Below, in pieces: positions 34,764 to 41,797 of a stretch of DNA of 41,797 nt; position 1 is the stretch's first letter; every line of letters begins with the position of its first letter. The notes under the pieces are model-generated. The model did not search any database and was not told the origin of the DNA. It was given only the letters and a program-made list of their open reading frames with translations. The stretch spans positions 1-41,797 of the forward strand of contig DATDPG010000014.1 of NCBI GenBank assembly GCA_035292885.1, read 5' to 3'. Made by a program: the position numbers and the translations under genes. This DNA is from Bdellovibrionota bacterium (GTDB lineage Bacteria; Bdellovibrionota_G; JALEGL01; DATDPG01).

Positions 34764-36167
34764 TCAGTCCAGGATCGACAGTTCGAGTTCTTTGTTCTTC
34801 TTTTGCATCCCTTCGTCCATGTGACGAAGTTGTTTTTCGTGCGTAAAGCTTCCGGGGTCGGCGGGAAGGGGTGTGAGGAAGACGAGGAATTCCGTTTCGT
34901 TCTTCTGAAAGGAGCGGCTCTTGAACAGCTCTCCCAGGATCGGGATGTGTCCGAGGAGGGGAACCTTCTTAATGTTTTTTCGCGCCCGGTTTCCGATAAG
35001 ACCTCCGAGGACAATGGTGTCACCGAGGCGGAGATTTGCCGCAGTCTTGACGTTGTTTTCGACGATGCCGGGAATGTTGTCGATGGCTGTGGCCGAGTCG
35101 AGATCACTCACTTTCGCCTCAATATCCAGAGAAACTTTTCGCGATTGGTCCGCCTGTGCAGTGACATTTAAGCTGACGCCGTATTGTTTAAAGATAATGT
35201 TGGCGGTCCGTTCAGAAACCAAGCGAATCGGAATTTCTCCGCCGGCCATGAACGATGCCGGTGTCCCGCTTCGGCAGAGAAGCTTCGGGTTAGCCAGCAT
35301 TCGGGCGTATCCCTTTTCCATGAGCATGCGAAGAGAGCCCTCGGCCTGGAACCCGAGCGTTGTACTCGACATCGACCCCGTGCCGATCGAGCCACTCCCT
35401 TTTAGATTGATCTGATCGGGCCATCGAACCCCCACTTCGCCGAGCGAATTGCTCCGGACTTCCATCATTTTGAGATCAATGAGTACGAGCGGAACACTGT
35501 TAACGCCGACGGTCAGTTGATTAGAGACGCGTGAATAGATCGAAGAGACCACTCGCTCCGCCCGCTCGGCATCCGATTTCTTGGATACTTCACCTTCGAG
35601 GTAGAGCGTGTCGCCGGCAGCGCGAATCTTTACATGTTCAAAACCGGCCGCATCGAGCGCCGAGTCGGCTTCTTGGCCGAGATATTTGAGAGCATTCTGG
35701 TTTACGCGCGTGAGGTTGACGACGGCGGGATACATTTGGAGAACTTTATGAATCCGGTCGAGGTCCTCGCCACGAAAGACCTGTCCGTCAATGATCAGGC
35801 GACCGCCATTTACTCGAAGGCGGATGCCTTCAATCCCTTTCAGAAGCGCACCGACCTCAGGCTCCAAGTTACGGACGCCGCTCTTCACCTGGATCGAGTA
35901 AGTCTCTTTCTTGTTTCCTTCGGACCAGATAATGAGGTCGGTTGTCCCATCGGTTAAACCGGTCACGATGACCTGTTTGGCCTCCGGCAACGCTTTGACG
36001 TCCGCGACGGCCGGATTTCCGATGGCGACGCGAACGACTCCCGGAGCCTGAATCACCTGTTGGTGACCTGGAGATATGGAGATCGGGCGCCCGGCAAAAA
36101 CGCTCGAACTCCAAGCGGCCAGGCCGGCGCTGAGAAGGAATCGAAGGATATGAAGTTGGTGTTGCAT
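34764..36167 (-). CDS. cpaC: Tad pilus secretin CpaC/RcpA
   Basis: A 467-residue outer-membrane secretin. The signal peptide ends near AGRPISIS (about residue 25). An N-terminal pilus-type domain follows (VIQAPGVVRVAIGNPAVADVKALPEAKQVIVTGLTDGTTDLIIW, about 38-80), then a BON-like domain (about 105-200, DTLYLEGEVSKKSDAERAERVV) and the secretin domain (about 225-430), with PKLLCRSGTPASFMAGGEIPI and VVLGGLIGNRARKNIKKVPLLGHIPILGELFK. It leads the cpaC-cpaF-tadB-tadC operon on the minus strand. Confidence 0.94.
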   Translation of the reverse strand: MQHQLHILRFLLSAGLAAWSSSVFAGRPISISPGHQQVIQAPGVVRVAIGNPAVADVKALPEAKQVIVTGLTDGTTDLIIWSEGNKKETYSIQVKSGVRNLEPEVGALLKGIEGIRLRVNGGRLIIDGQVFRGEDLDRIHKVLQMYPAVVNLTRVNQNALKYLGQEADSALDAAGFEHVKIRAAGDTLYLEGEVSKKSDAERAERVVSSIYSRVSNQLTVGVNSVPLVLIDLKMMEVRSNSLGEVGVRWPDQINLKGSGSIGTGSMSSTTLGFQAEGSLRMLMEKGYARMLANPKLLCRSGTPASFMAGGEIPIRLVSERTANIIFKQYGVSLNVTAQADQSRKVSLDIEAKVSDLDSATAIDNIPGIVENNVKTAANLRLGDTIVLGGLIGNRARKNIKKVPLLGHIPILGELFKSRSFQKNETEFLVFLTPLPADPGSFTHEKQLRHMDEGMQKKNKELELSILD

Positions 36168-36283
36168 CGAGAGCGCGTTAGCGCAAGCCGGGTGCCAAAC
36201 AGCTAAAACTCTATCTTGCTAAAATCTATGGTATTTTTGTCGCAGCCGTGAATCGTACAAGATCTGAAGTGCTCCCCTTGAGA

Positions 36284-37165
36284 ATGAAAATCGGTCTTTG
36301 GGTTTTGGCGGCGGTACTGATCGTGGAACTGCCGGGCCAAACCCAATCCGCTTCCTCTCCGGATCCTTTAAACGTCCTCACCAGTGGATTTGAGAATCAG
36401 ACGTCCGATGTTCAGCAGAAAATTCTTCGGCACGTGGGGCTGCTTCAATCCGAGGAATCCATACCGTTCTTGGCGAGCGTGGCGTTGACGGAGTCGTTCG
36501 GTCAAGAGGTGCGTCGAGAGGCGCTGAAGGCTTTTCTGGCGTTACGGTCCCCCGAACGCTTTCGCCCCGTTTTACGGCCGCTTTCCAGCACATTGCTTGA
36601 GCTCACTTCGATCATCGATGCGTTTTTGGAAATCGACGACCGGCAATTGGTTGCCCCATTTGTCCAGGCGGCTGTCCAACCGGAGATCGACGAAAGAATC
36701 CAGCGCAAGATGATTTTGGCCGTTCTCTCCTTGTGGAGCGAACGTGAATCTTCACACGAAAATTTCGAGCTTTGGCGAAAAACTAAAGCGAGCGAGATCC
36801 TCGCAGAGGTCGCGAAAAACTCTACGGGCGCCCGACAATCGCGCGCACTGCTTGTTCTTGGGCGAATTCATGATGAGGCATCGACGAAAGCCTTGATCCG
36901 CTTTTTGGATTCGGATGACCACGCTATCGTGGCCTCCGCCATCAAGGGGCTGGCTCGGGGGGGTGAAAAAGGGGCGCCGGCCCTCGGGAGGTTTCTCCAA
37001 AAGTCGAAGTCGCCCGAGCTTCGGCGGTTTGCCGTCGAGGCGCTCGGCCGGATCGGAGGAGCCGCATCCGTGAGGGCCTTGGAATCGTATCGATCTCGAG
37101 CGGAGCCATCCGAGAAAGGCCTTGTTTCGGAAATGCTGGCGCGGCTTAAGAAGAAAAACCGGTGA
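36284..37165 (+). CDS. HEAT-repeat protein with signal peptide
   Basis: A 293-residue protein. N-terminal signal or anchor helix (MKIGLWVLAAVLIVELPG). The rest is alpha-helical with HEAT/PBS-lyase type repeats, clearest near the C-terminus (ARQSRALLVLGRIHDEASTKALIRFLDSDDHAIVASAIKGLARGGE and LRRFAVEALGRIGGAASVRALES). I prefer ATG 36284 since it begins right at the hydrophobic segment; GTG 36248 adds 12 residues. Neither has a strong ribosome-binding site. It is divergent from the Tad operon, with 80 to 116 bases between, and converges on the next gene 10 bases away. Probably periplasmic; binding partner unknown. Confidence 0.82.
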   Translation: MKIGLWVLAAVLIVELPGQTQSASSPDPLNVLTSGFENQTSDVQQKILRHVGLLQSEESIPFLASVALTESFGQEVRREALKAFLALRSPERFRPVLRPLSSTLLELTSIIDAFLEIDDRQLVAPFVQAAVQPEIDERIQRKMILAVLSLWSERESSHENFELWRKTKASEILAEVAKNSTGARQSRALLVLGRIHDEASTKALIRFLDSDDHAIVASAIKGLARGGEKGAPALGRFLQKSKSPELRRFAVEALGRIGGAASVRALESYRSRAEPSEKGLVSEMLARLKKKNR

Positions 37166-37175
37166 GAGAGTTGAC

Positions 37176-38354
37176 CTACACGACTTGACCCGCCGCCCAG
37201 CCGGATGCCCAGGCCCACTGGAAATTGTACCCGCCCAACCAGCCGGTCACATCCACGACTTCGCCTATAAAATAGAGTCCCGGCACCTTCTTGGATTCCA
37301 TCGTCTTGGACGAAAGTTCGTTCGTATCGACGCCGCCTCGAGTGACCTCCGCCTTGTTGTAACCGACGGTTCGTTTGGGAATGAATTCCCATCGATTCAG
37401 CATTCGACCGAAAGCCTCTAGTTTGGAGTCAGCGATGGATCCGATCGGCCCCGAGTCGGCCAGATACTGGTTGGAAAAGAGATCCGCAAAACGGTTGGGA
37501 AGGAGAGGGACAAGCAAACGTTTCACCCGTGCGTCCGGATTTCTGCGCTTTTGGTCGATCAACCAGGCGGAGGCGCGGATCTTGGGCAGGAAATTGACGC
37601 TGACAACGTCACCGGTGTGCCAATACAGAGAAGCTTGCAGAGCGGCGGGGCCGCTGAAACCGACGTGAGTGAAAAGAAGACTTTCACGAAAAGAGGATTT
37701 GTCGCATTGAATTTCGGCATTGAGGGAAACGCCGGCCAACGATCCGAATTGCGTCCGTTCCGGTTCGGCGAAAACAAAACCGTCAAGCGCCGGGGCGGTG
37801 TCCACGATGTTGAGTCCAAACTGGCGGGCGATGCGATACCCGAAATCGCCGGCGCCGATCCGTTGAAAGGAGAGGCCGCCGGTGGCGATCACCAAGGAAT
37901 ACGAATCAAATTCATCTCGACTCGTCACGCAATGGAACGTGGATGTTTTTGTGACACTTTCCACGCGGCAATCGAGAAAGAGCTCGACGTGGGCGGTATC
38001 ACATTCGCGGATGAGCATGTTTACGATTTGATCGGCGAGGCCGTCGCAAAAGAGCTGTCCCAAATGTTTCTCGTGAAAGGCGATTTTGTGCCTCCGGACC
38101 AGCTGAATGAAATCGGCCGGCGTATAACGGGAAAGGGCGGAGATCATGAATCGAGGATTTTGAGAGACGAACCGCTGGGGCACCGTGCCGGTGTTCGTGA
38201 AGTTGCACCGTCCGCCTCCGGAAATAATGATTTTGCGGCCCGGCCGGCCGGAGTGTTCGAGGAGAACTACGGATCTCCCGCGCTTACCAGCTTCAATGGC
38301 ACACATCATTCCGGCTGCGCCGGCGCCGATGATGACGACATCATAGGAGGCCAT
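37176..38354 (-). CDS. NAD(P)/FAD-dependent oxidoreductase, HI0933/BaiN family
   Basis: A 392-residue flavoprotein. The Rossmann motif VVIIGAGAAGMMCAIEAGKRG (about 5-25) binds FAD, followed by GRPGRKIIISGGGRCNFTN, the HI0933 signature. The C-terminal FAD site is VTGWLGGYNFQWAWASGWAAG. Members are common and reduce unsaturated substrates in some cases (BaiN), but the substrate here is unknown. Length is normal. Its start is 12 bases from the left arm of the hicA-hicB element, so the promoter of this gene would lie in or beyond that arm. Confidence 0.92.
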   Translation of the reverse strand: MASYDVVIIGAGAAGMMCAIEAGKRGRSVVLLEHSGRPGRKIIISGGGRCNFTNTGTVPQRFVSQNPRFMISALSRYTPADFIQLVRRHKIAFHEKHLGQLFCDGLADQIVNMLIRECDTAHVELFLDCRVESVTKTSTFHCVTSRDEFDSYSLVIATGGLSFQRIGAGDFGYRIARQFGLNIVDTAPALDGFVFAEPERTQFGSLAGVSLNAEIQCDKSSFRESLLFTHVGFSGPAALQASLYWHTGDVVSVNFLPKIRASAWLIDQKRRNPDARVKRLLVPLLPNRFADLFSNQYLADSGPIGSIADSKLEAFGRMLNRWEFIPKRTVGYNKAEVTRGGVDTNELSSKTMESKKVPGLYFIGEVVDVTGWLGGYNFQWAWASGWAAGQVV

Positions 38355-38366
38355 GGGGGATACTAT

Positions 38367-38410
38367 CGCGAGTCCGACATGCCTTGATAGTCAGTCGCCG
38401 CTACGTCCCG
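38367..38410. repeat. Left arm of inverted-repeat element C
   Basis: GAGTCCGACAT (38370-38380), CTTGATAG (38383-38390) and CGCCGCTACGTCCCG (38396-38410) match the left arm of element A (20724-20765) with a few differences, in the same orientation. The arm is complementary to the right arm at 39141-39188 (GAGTCCGA with TCGGACTC; CTTGATA with TATCAAG). Confidence 0.8.
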
Positions 38411-38429
38411 ACTCGATCCAGAAGGTTTT

Positions 38430-38855
38430 TCATGCCGCAAGGCGGATATCGATATTCTCTCCCAGAGCTTCGCTGATCGTAACAAGAGTCTTGACGGTCG
38501 GGTTTGATTTACCCGGAGTTTCCAACTTCTGAAGTTGTTGAAACGTGATGCCGATCCGTTTAGCAAGCTCCTTCTGCGTAAGTCCATGCCTCCGGCGTTC
38601 CTGGCGTATCAGCAACGGGATTAATACATCTTCATAGGGAGTAACCCACTCATACCGCTTGCTTCGTCGAACCTTCGAACGAGGCAGATCCCATTTCGGA
38701 TCACGCGCTTCCTCCAGATATAGGCTCATTGCTTCCCGCGCATTTCGGCGAGCTTCATCCCTGGTCGCTCCGTCACTAAAGCACCCCGGGAGATCCGGAA
38801 ATTCAACGGAGTAACGAGTGCCATCTTTATAGATCTTTGCTTGATACCGAATCAT
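38430..38855 (-). CDS. hicB: HicB-family antitoxin with XRE DNA-binding domain
   Basis: A 141-residue antitoxin. The N-terminal HicB domain (about 1-65) shows RYSVEFPDLPGCFSDGATRDEARRNAREAM, the partial RNase H-like fold that covers the HicA active site. A C-terminal XRE helix-turn-helix (about 82-135, RHGLTQKELAKRIGITFQQLQKLE) should bind the operator upstream of hicA. Its start overlaps the hicA stop by four bases (ATGA). The toxin-first order is the usual one for hicAB. Its DNA target is likely the perfect palindrome at 39053-39072. Confidence 0.93.
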   Translation of the reverse strand: MIRYQAKIYKDGTRYSVEFPDLPGCFSDGATRDEARRNAREAMSLYLEEARDPKWDLPRSKVRRSKRYEWVTPYEDVLIPLLIRQERRRHGLTQKELAKRIGITFQQLQKLETPGKSNPTVKTLVTISEALGENIDIRLAA

Positions 38856-39043
38856 AAGAGTTTCTCTCCCGTCTGTTTTTCTATCGCGCGCACCAATCCA
38901 ATTCCCAAATCGTGGTTGGCGTGGACAGGCACCTCCGTCATTTTTCCCTCCTTAACCAGTTTGACATGAGAACCTCGCTGGCTTTTCACGACCCATCCTC
39001 GCTTTCTCAGGATTTTGATGACCTTCTTTCCCGAGATGGGCAT
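38852..39043 (-). CDS. hicA: HicA-family mRNA interferase toxin
   Basis: A 63-residue toxin with a double-stranded RNA-binding-like fold. MPISGKKVIKILRKRGWVV and the catalytic-His segment SQRGSHVKLVKEG are diagnostic. HicA cuts mRNAs in translation. I use ATG 39043, the usual MPxSGKxV start; an in-frame ATG-like start at 39061 would add six residues inside the operator. No ribosome-binding site precedes the ATG, and the promoter is so close that the message may be nearly leaderless. It looks intact. Confidence 0.92.
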   Translation of the reverse strand: MPISGKKVIKILRKRGWVVKSQRGSHVKLVKEGKMTEVPVHANHDLGIGLVRAIEKQTGEKLL

Positions 39044-39052
39044 TCGGCATGT

Positions 39053-39089
39053 ATACAGCAATTATGCTGTATTTCAAGACTTTAGGCAA
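39053..39089 (-). promoter_or_regulatory. hicAB promoter with palindromic operator
   Basis: On the minus strand TTGCCT (39084-39089) and CATAAT (39061-39066) are spaced by 17 bases. The -10 box lies inside a perfect palindrome, ATACAGCA-ATTA-TGCTGTAT (39053-39072), ending ten bases before the hicA ATG. A repressor bound here, most likely HicB through its XRE domain, would block RNA polymerase. Confidence 0.7.
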
Positions 39090-39102
39090 GCGGATGCCTC
39101 TA

Positions 39103-39137
39103 TGTAAAAAGAAAAGGGCCAACCTTCCGCCCGGCCC
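39103..39137 (-). terminator. Rho-independent terminator on the minus strand
   Basis: On the minus strand GGGCC (from 39137) pairs with GGCCC (39120-39116) across a 12-base loop and is followed by a T-rich run (TTTTCTTTTT, 39115-39106). It would stop transcripts coming from the helicase gene at 39194-40345 before they enter hicA. Confidence 0.75.
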
Positions 39138-39140
39138 CCC

Positions 39141-39188
39141 GGTCGCATCGGCGTCCTTTGTTATCAAGCTATCTCGGACTCGGGACAC
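39141..39188. repeat. Right arm of inverted-repeat element C
   Basis: From GCATCGG (39145) to CGGGACAC (39188), this is almost base-for-base the right end of element A (20840-20883), with one clear difference (GGCGTCC instead of GGTGTCC). The end lies five bases from the stop codon of the helicase gene (39194-39196). Confidence 0.85.
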
Positions 39189-39193
39189 GAGGG

Positions 39194-40345
39194 TTAGCGC
39201 CAGCGGCGTCTCCGGTTGTCCCGTGGACCCGGGGTGGGTGCGCGTTCCAACTCGACTCTTTGATGTATGGCCTTCTCGATTTTCTGCAGCAGTTCAAGAT
39301 CGTACTGCGTCACAAATGTGATCGCGTCTCCCTCCTTTTTTGCGCGGGCCGTCCGGCCGATCCGATGGAGGTAATCGTCCGGGTCTCGGGGAATGTCGAA
39401 GTTGACCACATGCGAGACGTCGTTGATGTCTAAACCACGCGAGGCGATATCGGTGGCCACCAAAACTCCGATTTCGCCGCGCCGAAAGCGTTCCAGCGCT
39501 TCCACGCGTTCTTCCTGCGGCCGGTCCCCGTGAAGCGCATCGCAAGCCACGCCCGCGTTGTGCAGTTTTCGATCCAGACGGCGCACCTCGTTTTTGGTCC
39601 GGGCGAACACCAAGACCGATTCCATCCTTTCCGCTCGGAGGAGGCGGAGCAGGAGACTTTCTTTGCCGGTCGGCGATACCTCGAAGAATCTTTGCCGGAC
39701 GGACGCGACAGGCATCTGCCGGCCGATCTGAATTTCCTTCGGATGGCGCATGAATTGCCGGGCCAGTTTTTTTACCTCGGGACTGAGCGTGGCGGAAAAG
39801 AGCAGCGTTTGGCGCTCCGTCGGGAGTTTCGAAAGAATGGTTTGAACGTCGGGCAAAAAACCCATGTCGAGCATCCGGTCGGCTTCGTCGAGAACCAGCA
39901 CCTCGACCGAACCGAAGTCGACGTGGTCGAAACGAAGATGATCGAGCATCCGTCCCGGCGTGACGATCAGCACTTCGACCTTCTCGCGGATCACGCGTTC
40001 CTGGTAACCGAACGACAAACCTCCGACGACGCACGCGGACGACACACCTGTGTAATAAGCCAGGCCGGTCAGCTGTTCGTCGATTTGTATGGCCAATTCA
40101 CGCGTGGGAGTCACGATCAGCGCCCGGGTCACGCCTTCAGGAAGGCGCAACAGTCGGTCGATCAACGGAATCAAAAAGGCCGCGGTCTTTCCCGTCCCGG
40201 TCTGCGACGCGCCGAAAAGATCGTGACCTTCCAGGGCAAGGGGGATGACCTGTTCCTGGATCGGAGTCATTTCCCGGTATCCCATGTCGCGGATCCCATC
40301 CAGGAGACGGGAATCGAGAGGAAGGTCTTCAAAAAGCCGGCTCAC
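39194..40345 (-). CDS. rhlE: DEAD-box RNA helicase, RhlE-like
   Basis: A 383-residue ATP-dependent RNA helicase with all core motifs: Q motif in MTPIQEQVIPLAL, motif I ASQTGTGKTAAF (about 46-57), Ia PTRELAIQ, TPGR, motif II VLDEADRMLDMGF, motif III SAT, motif IV VFARTK, LHGD, motif V VATDIASRGLDI and motif VI HRIGRTARA. A short basic tail (RDNRRRRWR) is all that follows the helicase core, as in short RhlE-type proteins of ribosome assembly or RNA decay. It starts at GTG 40345. The symbol is at subfamily level. Confidence 0.93.
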   Translation of the reverse strand: MSRLFEDLPLDSRLLDGIRDMGYREMTPIQEQVIPLALEGHDLFGASQTGTGKTAAFLIPLIDRLLRLPEGVTRALIVTPTRELAIQIDEQLTGLAYYTGVSSACVVGGLSFGYQERVIREKVEVLIVTPGRMLDHLRFDHVDFGSVEVLVLDEADRMLDMGFLPDVQTILSKLPTERQTLLFSATLSPEVKKLARQFMRHPKEIQIGRQMPVASVRQRFFEVSPTGKESLLLRLLRAERMESVLVFARTKNEVRRLDRKLHNAGVACDALHGDRPQEERVEALERFRRGEIGVLVATDIASRGLDINDVSHVVNFDIPRDPDDYLHRIGRTARAKKEGDAITFVTQYDLELLQKIEKAIHQRVELERAPTPGPRDNRRRRWR

Positions 40346-40442
40346 GTGCGCGTTCTTATCCTTTCCTTCCGAGGGGGCAAGGTTTGTTTTGAATGAACGA
40401 GGGGGTGCCGTGGATTCAAGAACCGTGACGTTGCCGTTCTTT

Positions 40443-41720
40443 TCAGCGCGCTTCGAGGGCCGTCAAGATTTCGACATGGTACGTCTGGGGAAACATATCG
40501 AACGGTTGAATCCATCGAACCTGAAATCCCGATTGGAGCAACACCTTGAGATCTCTCGCCATTGTGGCCGGCGAGCAAGAGACATAAAGAAGATTCCGAA
40601 TGCCGAGGGAGGGAAACGAGGCGATAAGGTTGGGGTGAAGGCCCTTTCGGGGGGGATCGACAATGGCCGCCGGAAATCGTTCGCCTTCCCGATGCAGACG
40701 GAGAAGGATCGTATCCGCTCGTCCCGCTCGAAAGCGTGCCCGATCGGAAAGATCGTTGGCCTGTGCGCTCGTTTGTGCACTGCGGATAGAGTGATGGGCG
40801 ATTTCTACGCCCAACGTTCGAACTCCTTTCCGTGCGAGCGCCAAAGTAAACAGACCCGCGCCACAGTAGACATCCAATATAGAGTCGATCGCTCGTTCGC
40901 CGGCCCATTCGATGGCATGTGCGACGAGCTGTTCGGTGATTTCTGAATGGATCTGAAAGAAAAGGTCGGGTCGCACCAAGTACTGTACGTCTCCGATTTC
41001 TTCGGTGATGCCTTCTTTCCCATGTACGAGGATCATTTCATCGCCGAAGGGCGAATAGCTCCCTGCCTTTATCCGCGTGACATAAAGCGAACGGATATTG
41101 GGTATCGTCGACAGCCTTTTTGCCAAGTCTGAATCCGACGAATCGACCGTCGTGCTGAGGATAACAGCGCATGCCCCGGTCGTCGCGCGGCGGAGCGTAA
41201 CGTAGGGCAATTTGTCGGCGGAAAAATCCTCAAGCGCATGCCGAACGGAACGCCACAGATCATTGAGTTCGTCTTGGGCGATCGGGCAGGAATCGATGTC
41301 GAGGACCTCCCGGCGGTTCCGAAACGAAATGTATCCCTGAGATCCCCGGGCCGAGCGGTGGTACGTGACGCGATTGCGATAGTTCCAGAGTTTTTTCGGA
41401 GAGAGAATCGGTCGGACGTCGAGCCTCCCGGGGCCGATTCTTTCGAGAGCGTCGCGAATGTGATCGACTTTTTGTTCTGCGGCGAAATTCGATGGAAGGT
41501 GTTGATAGTGGCATCCGCCGCAACGGTCAAAGTGCGGGCACTTCGATTCGATACGATGCGCGGAAGGCCGAAGAACTTCCAGAGCCAGACCCCGGCCGTA
41601 CCGCTTTCGAACGTCCGTGATTTGCAACCTGACGAGATCTCCCGGAGCGGTTCGAGGGACGAAAACGGTGAATCCTCCGGGATGGGTGACTCCGTCGCCG
41701 CCGTAAGCGAGGCGGTCCAC
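40443..41720 (-). CDS. rlmD: 23S rRNA (uracil-5-)-methyltransferase, RlmD/TrmA family
   Basis: A protein of at least 425 residues. It has an N-terminal TRAM domain (DRLAYGGDGVTHPGGFTVFVPRTAPGDLV), an Fe-S cluster motif CPHFDRCGGC with the fourth Cys in DIDSCPIAQ, a SAM-binding LDVYCGAGLFTLALA, DPPRKGL and the catalytic Cys in VSCSPATMARDL. It methylates C5 of uridine in rRNA; RlmD, RlmC and TrmA cannot be told apart with certainty. The GTG 41720 start would cut the first TRAM strand: the open frame continues upstream with GEILTASVDRLAYGG to a stop at 41781, without ATG, GTG or TTG. Confidence 0.88.
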   Translation of the reverse strand: MDRLAYGGDGVTHPGGFTVFVPRTAPGDLVRLQITDVRKRYGRGLALEVLRPSAHRIESKCPHFDRCGGCHYQHLPSNFAAEQKVDHIRDALERIGPGRLDVRPILSPKKLWNYRNRVTYHRSARGSQGYISFRNRREVLDIDSCPIAQDELNDLWRSVRHALEDFSADKLPYVTLRRATTGACAVILSTTVDSSDSDLAKRLSTIPNIRSLYVTRIKAGSYSPFGDEMILVHGKEGITEEIGDVQYLVRPDLFFQIHSEITEQLVAHAIEWAGERAIDSILDVYCGAGLFTLALARKGVRTLGVEIAHHSIRSAQTSAQANDLSDRARFRAGRADTILLRLHREGERFPAAIVDPPRKGLHPNLIASFPSLGIRNLLYVSCSPATMARDLKVLLQSGFQVRWIQPFDMFPQTYHVEILTALEAR

Positions 41721-41797
41721 GGAGGCCGTAAGAATTTCTCCAATCGCGGGGATGGGGAGCAGGGGAATATCCGTGTCCGATCAGTTCGCTTCGGTTT

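Larger units (their letters stand above)
38367..39188. mobile_element. Inverted-repeat element C carrying hicA-hicB
   Basis: Two arms that together correspond to the ends of the 169-base element A lie 730 bases apart and in opposite orientation. Between them sit a complete hicA-hicB operon, its operator/promoter and a rho-independent terminator, and nothing else. No transposase is present. I read this as a non-autonomous element whose core was replaced by a toxin-antitoxin system. No clear target duplication is visible at the ends, so mobility is inference. Confidence 0.55.

Noticed and set aside
34763-35107. N-terminal extension of CpaF into cpaC
   Set aside because: The extra residues are a Ser/Arg-rich shadow of the secretin gene; ATG 34762 right after the cpaC stop gives a normal CpaF.

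Overview
The window looks like a chromosomal stretch of a Gram-negative, probably uncultured member of the deltaproteobacterial/myxobacterial radiation. The assignment is inference, from a type IVa pilus alignment operon followed by a roadblock (MglB-like) protein and large TPR proteins, from secretins, lipoproteins and calcium-binding TSP3 repeats typical of an outer membrane, and from densely packed operons with many overlapping or touching start/stop codons and frequent GTG/TTG starts. There is no phage, IS transposase, CRISPR, tRNA or rRNA that I can support.

Layout. (1) 1-855: a palindromic repeat, then a Phd/YefM-type antitoxin and PIN (VapC-like) toxin pair with its own promoter. (2) 901-4550: a housekeeping operon ffh-rpsP-khpA-rimM-trmD-rplS behind a strong sigma70-type promoter. 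(3) 4584-6948: a degenerate YhaN/SMC-like membrane coiled-coil protein and a convergent HAMP-like membrane protein. (4) 7076-14856: an AT-rich promoter region, a small HTH protein, pilM-pilN-pilO-pilP-pilQ, a lipoprotein, a TPR protein and a roadblock protein. (5) 14933-16771: accB-accC. (6) 16813-20719: a structured leader, a 930-residue TPR protein and an ExeA/GspA-type AAA ATPase. (7) 21025-26533: a TSP3/IPT lipoprotein, an atypical Lgt, a DUF255 (SSP411/YyaL-type) protein and a VKOR-DsbA fusion. (8) 26658-30197: a lipoprotein, moaC, a membrane-anchored TPR protein and small envelope proteins. (9) 30368-36167 on the minus strand: cpaC-cpaF-tadB-tadC (Tad pilus/secretion core) followed by a degenerate-GGDEF/EAL protein. 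(10) 36284-41720: a HEAT-repeat protein, a flavoprotein, a hicA-hicB pair held between inverted repeat arms, a DEAD-box helicase and an RlmD-type rRNA methyltransferase.

The most unusual feature is a family of long imperfect palindromes between genes (1-99, 20717-20885, 30197-30362) whose ends touch or overlap stop codons and whose cores share a motif of the type TCCTC-R-CGT. The arms of the 20717 element recur at 38367-38410 and 39141-39188, where the core is replaced by a complete hicA-hicB toxin-antitoxin operon with its own operator and an upstream terminator. This reads as a non-autonomous inverted-repeat element that has captured, or been invaded by, a toxin-antitoxin system.

Functionally the window combines surface machines (T4a pilus alignment complex, Tad secretion core), their likely assembly ATPase and scaffolds, and envelope lipoprotein/thiol-oxidation genes, set between translation and RNA-processing housekeeping genes.
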